From SpSt-398 sp033762195 (GTDB lineage: Bacteria > Bacteroidota > Bacteroidia > Chitinophagales > Chitinophagaceae): DNA of 12,612 bases. The stretch is taken from positions 1-12,612 of the forward strand of contig JANRLV010000121.1 of the NCBI GenBank assembly GCA_033762195.1. The letters are read 5' to 3'. Under the pieces are notes generated by a model. The model was not told where the DNA came from and ran no database searches. It worked only from the letters and a program-made list of their open reading frames with translations. Below are positions 1 through 7,100 of this stretch, piece by piece (position 1 is the stretch's first letter; each line of letters opens with the position of its first letter). Position numbers and translations under genes: made by a program.

Positions 1-1
1 G

Positions 2-151
2 GCCACAAATGGCAATTATGAAATGCGACTGACCAAAGAAAAAATGGAATTGTTCAAAGCCAAGAAAGTAATCATCCTCAACGAGTCAATTCAGATTTTG
101 CTGAATTCGTTGAGCCAGCCTTTGTTGACTTCTGATAAGAAAGGGAATTGA
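2..151 (+). CDS. C-terminal end of an unrecognised protein (5' truncated by window edge)
   Basis: An open frame enters from the left edge and ends at TGA 149-151, giving 49 residues. The visible tail reads NGNYEMRLTKEKMELFKAKK, continues with a hydrophobic stretch (VIILNESIQILLNSL) and ends DKKGN. It is lysine-rich and looks like a helical, soluble C-terminus. I do not recognise a family and cannot tell the full length. The gene ends 130 bases before the preferred start of the next gene on the same strand. The call as coding rests on the open frame and plausible composition only, so it could be a chance frame. Confidence 0.45.
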   Translation, partial: ATNGNYEMRLTKEKMELFKAKKVIILNESIQILLNSLSQPLLTSDKKGN

Positions 152-265
152 TGGTACGAATTTTACAAAAGGCGCGAATTTCAAAAATTCCTCATGGGTG
201 GTGTTTCCTGACTGGCTTCAAGTAAGTTTTTCCACGACTTCCATTTTCCTGATTTATGATCAGTT

Positions 266-273
266 TATCTTTG
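266..273 (+). promoter_or_regulatory. Candidate Bacteroidota -7 element upstream of the DUF6934 gene
   Basis: TATCTTTG matches the Bacteroidota -7 consensus TAnnTTTG at every fixed base. There is only a weak T-rich match (TTTT, 244-247) where the TTTG -33 element should be. It ends 8 bases before ATG 282, so a transcript from it would have almost no leader. A match this short is expected several times by chance in 12 kb; position is the main argument for it. Confidence 0.35.
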
Positions 274-281
274 ACGGCTTG

Positions 282-734
282 ATGAGCCAACACAATCGTT
301 ATATCCATCTAGACGTATCTTCCAATAGTACAGTATTTGAATTTACTAGCACTGGCCCTAAGGGAGACATACTAAAAATCATCCAGTTTTCTCAAACTGA
401 AATAAATAATGTTTACAACTTAGGTTTTGGAAATATCAGAAATGACGGCAGTATTGATGACACTACCACCAACGATAATAAGGACCGGGACAAGATATTA
501 GCAACTGTTGCATCTGCTGTAAATGAATTTACTGACAGGTTTCCTCACCGTCAAGTATTCTTTACTGGAAGTACAAAGGAGAGGACCAGATTATATAGAA
601 TGGCAATTACCATAAATTATGAAGTACTTTCAACCGATTATGAGATTTGGGGGCTAAAAGATGAAGGCCTATTTGAACCTTTTGTTAAACGCCGTCAATA
701 CGCAGGTTTTTTAATTAAAAGAAAAAAATCGTAA
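282..734 (+). CDS. DUF6934 family protein
   Basis: A 150-residue soluble protein with no signal peptide or membrane segment. I recognise the pattern of the Bacteroidota family annotated as DUF6934: FEFTSTGPKG (residues 19-28), YNLGFGN (45-51), an Asp-rich stretch followed by KILATVASAV (71-80), and GSTKERTRLYR (96-106). The function of this family is unknown to me. The frame is open from ATG 198, which would add 28 residues, but the added part (MVFPDWLQVSFSTT...) does not look like the family and would contain the candidate -7 element at 266-273. I therefore prefer ATG 282, which puts the FEF motif near residue 20. A 50-codon gene follows 10 bases after the stop and is probably cotranscribed. 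The pairing with a small basic protein resembles the layout of two-gene toxin-antitoxin modules, but no toxin fold is visible and this is speculation. Confidence 0.75.
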   Translation: MSQHNRYIHLDVSSNSTVFEFTSTGPKGDILKIIQFSQTEINNVYNLGFGNIRNDGSIDDTTTNDNKDRDKILATVASAVNEFTDRFPHRQVFFTGSTKERTRLYRMAITINYEVLSTDYEIWGLKDEGLFEPFVKRRQYAGFLIKRKKS

Positions 735-744
735 CTTTATACTT

Positions 745-897
745 GTGAAGCAAACAAAGAAAAATATCAACAAAAAGACTTCTAATGTGCATACCAGGGT
801 AAAGAAAAGCCTTGATAAGTACGCTGGCCAGGTGCTTTTTCCTGAAAAATTGGCCAAGGCCAATGAGTTGCTCAAAGGTAAAAAAATCCCCACTTAA
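745..897 (+). CDS. Small basic hypothetical protein, GTG start
   Basis: Starts at GTG 745 and ends at TAA 895-897, giving 50 residues beginning MKQTKKNINKKTSNVHTRVK. There is no ATG in the frame. It carries 13 Lys and 1 Arg, with a charged N-terminus and a helix-like C-terminal half (FPEKLAKANELLKG). It begins 10 bases after the DUF6934 stop on the same strand and ends 35 bases before the convergent pabB stop. The short gap and full-length open frame support a real cistron. I do not recognise a family. It could be a nucleic-acid-binding or partner protein for the upstream product, but nothing in the sequence proves this. The opposite strand is also open across this stretch (711-893), but in a less plausible composition. 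Confidence 0.5.
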   Translation: MKQTKKNINKKTSNVHTRVKKSLDKYAGQVLFPEKLAKANELLKGKKIPT

Positions 898-932
898 TTT
901 CTTGCAAAAGTCAAATCACGAGATGCGATAGA

Positions 933-2228
933 CTACGCGGATAATACCTTTATGATCGCCTCGGCCTTCACTAAACACTCCTCATACTCCTTTTCCGGGT
1001 CGCTGTAAAAAGTGATGCCTGATCCAACAGAATAAGAGAGGTACCCGGTGGTTTCATTGTAAAACAAACTCCGAATCACCACATTGAAATCAAAATCTCC
1101 ATCCGGGGTGATATACCCCACTGCCCCACTGAACAATCCGCGTTTTGTTCTTTCATACTGCTCGATCAATTCCATCACTTTGCGTTTGGGTGCGCCGGTC
1201 ATGGAACCCATGGGGAAAGTAGCCCGGATAATGGAAGCAAAATCAATGGAGGGATCCAGTTCTCCACTGATCGTTGAGATCATCTGGTGTACCTGAGGAA
1301 AGGTGTAAATGCCATAGAGCTCATCTACTTTCACAGTGGATTCGAGACATATCCTCGACAGGTCATTACGCACGAGATCAACCACCATCACATTCTCCGA
1401 CCGGTCCTTGGCACTTTGCATTAGGGCATTTCGGCTGGAATAATCCCGGTCTGCATCCTCCGGATAGCGCGGTGAAGTGCCTTTGATGGGTTGGGATAAT
1501 AGTTGTGTTCCTTTTTTTCGCAGGTATCTTTCCGGACTGGCACAGATCAGGTATTTCTCTTCATTGCGGTAATAGGCGGAAAAGGGATTGGGTGATAATT
1601 CACTCAGCGAGCGATAAACGGCCAGGGGTTGGAGGGGCACCTGGCGGGCAAAGAACTCCTGACAGAAATTGATCTCATAGCAATCACCGCGCAGGATATG
1701 CGCCCTCAACTGGTCGATCTGCCGGATGTATTCCTCCCGTGTAAGCCGGCTTTGGATAGCAGGAATGCTACCCTGATCTGATGCCGGCACTTCTTTAAAC
1801 CGGATTATTTCCTCCCATATGGTTGCAGGATCATCCACGGTCATGATCTCCACCTGCTGTTCATGCAGCCGAATGATATGCCGCGGGCGAAAGAAAAAAA
1901 GGTCATCAAACCCTATCTCATTAGGTAAGCTGGAGTGAAGTCCGGTTTCGGTTTCATTTTTCAGGTCATAGCCCAAATGGCCAAACCACCATGTCCTTTC
2001 TTCCTCCAACCGTTTTTGAAAGGAAGTTAGCATGTCCCCTGCCTGGCCTGATAGGGTTTCCAAAGCACCGGCAGCCACCAGCACTTCCAGGGAGGAGGCG
2101 GAGGAGGGGTAGCGATTATTATCAAGGAAACAAAAAATGCTGAACCGGTTGACCCAGTTCAGCACTTTATATTTCATATCCCCGAGAGAAGTATGGGGAA
2201 ATAATGCGGTATTATAAGGAATCGCCAT
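933..2228 (-). CDS. pabB: Aminodeoxychorismate synthase component I (PabB type)
   Basis: A 431-residue cytoplasmic enzyme of the chorismate-binding family. It aminates chorismate to 4-amino-4-deoxychorismate, the precursor of p-aminobenzoate and folate, with ammonia from a PabA-type glutaminase. Visible motifs are GDCYEINFCQ (181-190), SPERYL (231-236), QPIKGTSPR (246-254), RNDLSR (287-292), GSMTGAPK (341-348) and VGSGITF (401-407). The Lys in PIKGT (residue 249) is the nucleophile position of PabB; anthranilate synthase TrpE has Ala there (PIAGT), which is why I call PabB rather than TrpE. The first about 110 residues are a shortened, divergent N-domain, and I see no clear tryptophan-feedback site. 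Its ATG overlaps the stop of the upstream acidic-protein gene by one base (TAATG), so translation is probably coupled. No pabA or pabC gene is in the window. Confidence 0.9.
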   Translation of the reverse strand: MAIPYNTALFPHTSLGDMKYKVLNWVNRFSIFCFLDNNRYPSSASSLEVLVAAGALETLSGQAGDMLTSFQKRLEEERTWWFGHLGYDLKNETETGLHSSLPNEIGFDDLFFFRPRHIIRLHEQQVEIMTVDDPATIWEEIIRFKEVPASDQGSIPAIQSRLTREEYIRQIDQLRAHILRGDCYEINFCQEFFARQVPLQPLAVYRSLSELSPNPFSAYYRNEEKYLICASPERYLRKKGTQLLSQPIKGTSPRYPEDADRDYSSRNALMQSAKDRSENVMVVDLVRNDLSRICLESTVKVDELYGIYTFPQVHQMISTISGELDPSIDFASIIRATFPMGSMTGAPKRKVMELIEQYERTKRGLFSGAVGYITPDGDFDFNVVIRSLFYNETTGYLSYSVGSGITFYSDPEKEYEECLVKAEAIIKVLSA

Positions 2229-2674
2229 TAATAATCGTCATCATCATCACCATAGCCGTCATCGTCAAACATATCCATGTCTTTGAACTCATCGTCAAAT
2301 TTAAAATCCTCTTCTTCCTCACCTGCTCCTTTCTTCGGTGCAGGGCCTGCGGCCTTTTTCCCTTTTGATTTAGGGATATCAAACTCATCAAAGTCGGGGT
2401 CCCAACTGTCTTCCTCTTCTACCTTATCCCAATCATCTTCTACATCTTCAGCTTCATCGTCCTCATCATCTTCATCCTTACCTTTTTTGGCGCCGGTAGC
2501 TTTGGCTCCTTTCTTGGCAGGTTTTACATCAAGATCCTCGTCGTCGTCAAGGTCTTCCTCCTCGTCTTCTTCTTGTTTCTTGGGTTTGGACGTAGCTTTC
2601 GCTGCATCGGATTTAGATGCACCGGCCCCGGTACGGGAATTTGTTTTTTTGTCTTTTTCAGATTTAGCGGCCAT
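2228..2674 (-). CDS. Highly acidic low-complexity protein, unknown function
   Basis: A 148-residue protein, about 57 of which are Asp or Glu. Basic Lys/Ala/Pro-rich segments (1-33, 51-66, 91-108) alternate with acidic blocks (34-50, 67-90, 109-148), and the end is GYGDDDDDY. A short ordered-looking motif, SWDPDFDEFDIPKS (80-93), holds the only tryptophans besides W72. There is no signal peptide, membrane segment or catalytic motif; it is predicted to be largely disordered. Such alternating-charge proteins may act as histone-like, chaperone-like or RNA polymerase delta-like factors, but I cannot choose among these. The gene starts 147 bases downstream of purA and its stop overlaps the pabB start. 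The antisense frame across it is a Ser-rich shadow created by the GAT/GAA repeats. The coding call rests on the ATG, the full-length frame and the TAATG junction. Confidence 0.75.
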   Translation of the reverse strand: MAAKSEKDKKTNSRTGAGASKSDAAKATSKPKKQEEDEEEDLDDDEDLDVKPAKKGAKATGAKKGKDEDDEDDEAEDVEDDWDKVEEEDSWDPDFDEFDIPKSKGKKAAGPAPKKGAGEEEEDFKFDDEFKDMDMFDDDGYGDDDDDY

Positions 2675-2821
2675 AGTTAAACTGGATTAGCAGCTGTAAA
2701 ATTTCAGCGAAGTTTTTAAATAGCCAAATTTTTTAAAAAGATTTTCTAACGTTGAAAATCAGTTTTTTCCCCTATATAACCGGGATCATAACATGATCTA
2801 AGACAATATCTAAGAAAGAGG
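2675..2821. other. purA to acidic-gene intergenic region
   Basis: This 147-base AT-rich gap must hold any end of the purA transcript and any promoter for the acidic gene and pabB. A perfect 6-bp inverted repeat with a 3-base loop (GATCAT/ATGATC, 2784-2798) lies just downstream of the purA stop, but no T-run follows it on the minus strand, so it is not a typical intrinsic terminator. The best -7-like string on the minus strand, AAAATTTG, lacks the first consensus T. I see no convincing promoter. Confidence 0.4.
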
Positions 2822-4087
2822 TCAGCCGATGTGCAACAATTGATCACGTCCCGGCCCATTGGAGATATAATGTACCCCAACGCCCAGGTATTCGTTGATG
2901 AATTGAACATATTCCTGCATTTTGGCCGGAATCGGATCACCTTGTTTCAGTGCGGAGGAAGCCTGATTCCAACCGGCCAGGGATTGATACACGGGTTGGA
3001 TGGCATGCCTTGTCATTTGGAAAGGCACTTCCCGGGTTTCTTTTCCTTGGATGGAATAGGCGGTACAAACATGCAGGTCGGCAAATTCATCCAATACATC
3101 AGCCTTGGTCATGATCACTTTGGTGACGCCATTGATCATACAGGCAAATTTGAGGGCAACCAGGTCGATCCAGCCACAACGACGCGGCCGTCCGGTTGTT
3201 GCACCAAATTCGTTACCGATCTTGCGCAACCTTTCGCCGGTTTCGTCTTCCAGTTCAGTGGGGAAAGGTCCGCCACCTACCCGTGTGCAATAGGCCTTGG
3301 TAACACCCAGTACATCGCGAATCTGCTGTGGGGCTACTCCCAAACCATTACATACGCCGGCAGAAATGGTGTTGGACGAAGTGACAAACGGGAAAGTACC
3401 AAAATCGATGTCCAGCATACTACCCTGTGCGCCCTCTGCCAGGATCTTTTTACCCTGGGAGAGTTTGTCATTGATAAAATATTCGCCGTTGACGATATTC
3501 AGGCTGCGAAGAAATTCGATGGCTTCAAAAAATTCCTCCTCCCAGGCACTGATATCTTCCTGTAATCCATAACTATCCAGCATACGCTGGTGTTTCAGGC
3601 GGAGTTTGATATACGAAGTGGTAAAGCTTTTGTCCAGCAGGTCACCTACCCGAAGTCCATTGCGACCGGTCTTGTCCATATAAGCTGGCCCGATCCCTTT
3701 GAGCGTGGATCCGATCTTCTCATTGCCTTTGGACAATTCGGAGGCTTTGTCCAATGCGCGGTGAGTGGGCAGGATGAGATGGGTCCTTTCGGCAATAAAC
3801 AGGTTTTTCCGAAGATCCACCCCAAAACCCGAAACCGTATCACATTCCCTTTTCAGCGTGACGGGATCGAGTACTACGCCATTACCGATCAGGTTGATGG
3901 TATTTGCATGAAAGACGCCGGAAGGAATCTGGTGCAAAACGATCTTTTTATCACCTACATACAAGGTATGCCCTGCATTGGGCCCACCCTGGAACCGGGC
4001 GATCAGGTCGTAACCGGAGGCAAAATAATCTACGATCTTTCCTTTTCCTTCATCTCCCCATTGCAACCCGAGAATAACATCAATCAT
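2822..4087 (-). CDS. purA: Adenylosuccinate synthetase
   Basis: A 421-residue enzyme of normal family length. It joins IMP and aspartate using GTP to make adenylosuccinate, the first committed step of AMP synthesis. The hallmark motifs are present: QWGDEGKGK (9-17, phosphate loop with catalytic Asp12), GGPNAGHT (34-41, catalytic His40), EGAQGSMLDIDFGTFPFVTS (218-237), TTGRPRRCGW (297-306), MTKADVLD (326-333, guanine recognition) and NGPGRDQ (410-416). No key residue appears to be missing. The start at ATG 4087 gives the usual MIDVILGLQWGDEGK opening. The preceding minus-strand gene ends only 45 bases upstream, and that gap carries a good -7 element, so the gene probably has its own promoter, with readthrough possible. 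Confidence 0.97.
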   Translation of the reverse strand: MIDVILGLQWGDEGKGKIVDYFASGYDLIARFQGGPNAGHTLYVGDKKIVLHQIPSGVFHANTINLIGNGVVLDPVTLKRECDTVSGFGVDLRKNLFIAERTHLILPTHRALDKASELSKGNEKIGSTLKGIGPAYMDKTGRNGLRVGDLLDKSFTTSYIKLRLKHQRMLDSYGLQEDISAWEEEFFEAIEFLRSLNIVNGEYFINDKLSQGKKILAEGAQGSMLDIDFGTFPFVTSSNTISAGVCNGLGVAPQQIRDVLGVTKAYCTRVGGGPFPTELEDETGERLRKIGNEFGATTGRPRRCGWIDLVALKFACMINGVTKVIMTKADVLDEFADLHVCTAYSIQGKETREVPFQMTRHAIQPVYQSLAGWNQASSALKQGDPIPAKMQEYVQFINEYLGVGVHYISNGPGRDQLLHIG

Positions 4088-4112
4088 GATAAATGTATTA
4101 GTAAAGCGGGGG

Positions 4113-4120
4113 CAAAAATA
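4113..4120 (-). promoter_or_regulatory. Candidate Bacteroidota -7 element for purA
   Basis: Read on the minus strand this is TATTTTTG, a full match to TAnnTTTG, in the 45-base gap before purA. Transcription would start near 4106, giving a leader of about 20 bases. No TTTG -33 element lies at the usual 19-20 base distance; that stretch falls within the 3' end of the surface-protein gene. Confidence 0.5.
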
Positions 4121-4132
4121 ACACTTCCCACC

Positions 4133-7100
4133 TTACCGGATCAGGGTCACCGTTCCTTTTTTCGTAATAACCCTGCCATCTCTGGCAACACCCTGAACCA
4201 TCCACACAAATACCGAGGTACCCTGGTCCATACCATTCAGTTTTCCATCCCATCCCTGTCCCAGGGTGGAGGTGGAATAGACCAGTTGTCCCCATTTATT
4301 AAAGACCCTGAAAAAGCGCAGTTCCTTGATCCCTACCGGGAAAGGCCGGAAAATATCATTTAACCCGTCTCCATTTGGCGTAAAGGCCGAAGGCACATAA
4401 AGATCGGGGCCGTTATACACTTTGATCACCACGTCCGCCGTACCCTTACACCCGGCCTGGGTTGTCGCGGTTACGGTCAATACCGCATCACCGCTTACCG
4501 TGAATACGGGATTGGGGATATTGGGGTCGGATAATCCGGCTGCCGGGCTCCAGACATAATCAGTTCCCACCGATGTGGCATTTAACTGGAACTGGTCTCC
4601 AAAATAGCCGACCGTATCAGCCGGACTCACCCGGATCACGATCGGCGGGGTCACATCCAGGGTCATTTCATCGGGTGTCAGTGAATTACATCCATTGGCC
4701 CCTACCACCATGAGCGAATACGTAATGGTTTGGCCGGCACTGGACAGCGGATTGGGATTCCCGGTATTGTCCAAACCGGTGGCTGGTGACCACTGATATT
4801 GTACACCCCCACTTCCCTGGAGGGTATAGGTTTGTCCAAAACAAATAAACCCATCCGGCCCTGCATTCGGTATGGGAGCCGGTAATACATTCACCACGAT
4901 CGTATCATTTACACTGCAACGTCCAAGGGTGGCCGTAACAATATATTGTGTGGTATCGGATGGATTGGCTGTAGGGCTGGCCAACGAGGCACCGCTTAGT
5001 CCATTCTGTACCTGCCACTGAAACTGGGTGGCGTTGGTATTGAGTTGTAATTGAACAGGCCGTCCTTCGCAGGTAGTTACATCCGCGGCTGGCACAAGGG
5101 TCAGGTTATTGGTGAGACCAACCGTCACCGGTTGTGTGGCCACACAATTTCGGCTATCCCTAACTGTGAAATTATAGGTACCTGGCGCAACATTGAAAAT
5201 ACCTGAGGCCTGGAAATTCGTGCCATCAATGGAGTATTGATAGCTACTGTTTCCGCCTGTTGCGGTAATAGTTATTTGCCCATCATTTCCCCCATCACAG
5301 GTAGCATTTGCCGACAGGGCTGTGGCGGTCAATACAGCCGGCTCGGTCATGTTCACATTGGTTTGACTCACCTGACATCCGTTATTATCGCGCGTATAAA
5401 TGGTATAAGCGCCTGCGGGAACCGCGAATGTATTGGTGGTTTGCCAGGTGGTGCCATCGAGCGAATACTGGTAGGGACCTGTACCGCCTGTTGCATTGGC
5501 TGTAATCACCCCATCTCCCAGGCCATTACAACTTACGGCCTGGATGGCATTCGTGGCGGACAAGGCGGTGGGTTGGTTAACACTGGCGGTGGTGGTTCCA
5601 TCACAGCCATTGTTGTCACGGAAGAATATCGTGTAGTTTCCGGCAACCAATCCATTGAATACATTGGAAGCCTGATAATTTACTCCATCCAAAGAATACG
5701 CAAAGGGCGGCGTTCCAATACCCGTCTGCAGGTTGACCGTGATGGAACCATTGGCCCCACCAAAACAACTCACATCGGTCTTACTGGCCGAACCGGTCAG
5801 TGGTACGCCGGTGGGAACGACCACCTGGAAATCATTCATGGTACAACCCCAGGTATCGACGATATCGATACTATAGGTACCCGCGGCCAATCCGGTAAAT
5901 ACATTCGACCCCTGTGCCGGTCCGTTATTGATTGTGTACTGATAAGGGCCTGCGCCATTATTAGGTGAAAGGGTTATGGAGCCATTGCTCGCACCACCAC
6001 AAGAGGTGGATGTAGTAAAGGCGGCGGCGCCAAGGGGCTGACCGGGAGGTACAATGGCATTGATGCCATTCAATGTACATCCACCCCCATCAATCATATT
6101 GACCGTGTGGTTTCCGGAGGCTAAACCAGTAAACACATTACTGTTTTGGAAAGGACCACCATCGATTGAATACTGGTAAGGCGCGGTTCCATTGGTGGGC
6201 GTTACAGTCAACGTTCCATCCAACCCGATGGTACAGGAAGGCGCTGTTCCACCCGTGATCGCGGTTAAGGCCTGGCCTGTGGCTACGGTAACCTGTAATC
6301 CATTGACCATACAACCCGACACATCCATCACATTCACCAGGTGGTTACCTGCTGCCAGACCATTGAATACATTGGAGGGCTGCCAGGGGCCGCCATCGAT
6401 GGAATACTGATAAGGGCCCGATCCGTTTGTGGGGGTAATGGTGGCTGTTCCATTATTTGCACCTACACAGGAGGTAGGGGTGGAAGCTGCTGTAGCGGCC
6501 AATGCCTGGCCAGAACCTACAACAGCAGGAATATTGCTTACCGAACAACCACCGGCATCCAGGACACGAATCAAATAGGTGCCAGGCGCCAATCCGGTAA
6601 ATACATTGCTTGTTTGAAGGGGCCCGCTATTGATCGAATACTGATAAGGAGCCGAACCGGTTGTTGGTGTTACCGTAACTGTTCCATTATTGACTCCATT
6701 ACAGGCAGCCGGTGAAGACGCCACAATAGCCAACAGGGGCTGTCCAGGAGATACGGCTACAATGATATTGTTGGCTGTGCACCCAAAGGCATCCCGTACA
6801 TTCACAAAATAAGTTCCCGGTACTAATCCGGTAAAGACATTACTGGTTTGCCAGGGTCCGCCATTGATATTATACTCATAGGCACCCGGTACAGCCGGAG
6901 TTACCGTTATCGTTCCATTTGAGGCACCGGTACAGGAAGTGGGTGTCGAACTTGTTTGCACCGTTAGTGTACCAACCAGGGACACCGTGGCATTAATGGT
7001 AGAACTGCAACCATTGGGGTCCTGTACCTGTACCGTATAAGGGCCCGCAACCAATCCATTGAATACGTTACTTGTTTGGTTTGGTCCTCCGTTCAAGGAA

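Noticed and set aside
198..281. N-terminal extension of the DUF6934 protein from ATG 198
   Set aside because: The extra 28 residues do not resemble the family, and a consensus -7 element lies within them. ATG 282 fits the motif spacing better.
711..893. Minus-strand 60-codon frame opposite the small basic gene
   Set aside because: It would encode a Phe/Leu-rich peptide typical of the antisense of Lys-rich coding sequence and has no motif. The plus-strand frame has better gene context.
2277..2690. Serine-rich plus-strand open frame opposite the acidic gene
   Set aside because: It is the antisense reading of Asp/Glu codon runs (GAT/GAA read as ATC/TTC and shifted TCA/TCT). It has no independent support and covers a gene with a better start and an operon junction.
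2831..3565. 244-codon plus-strand open frame opposite purA
   Set aside because: purA on the other strand has every family motif. This frame has no recognisable sequence and is a shadow.
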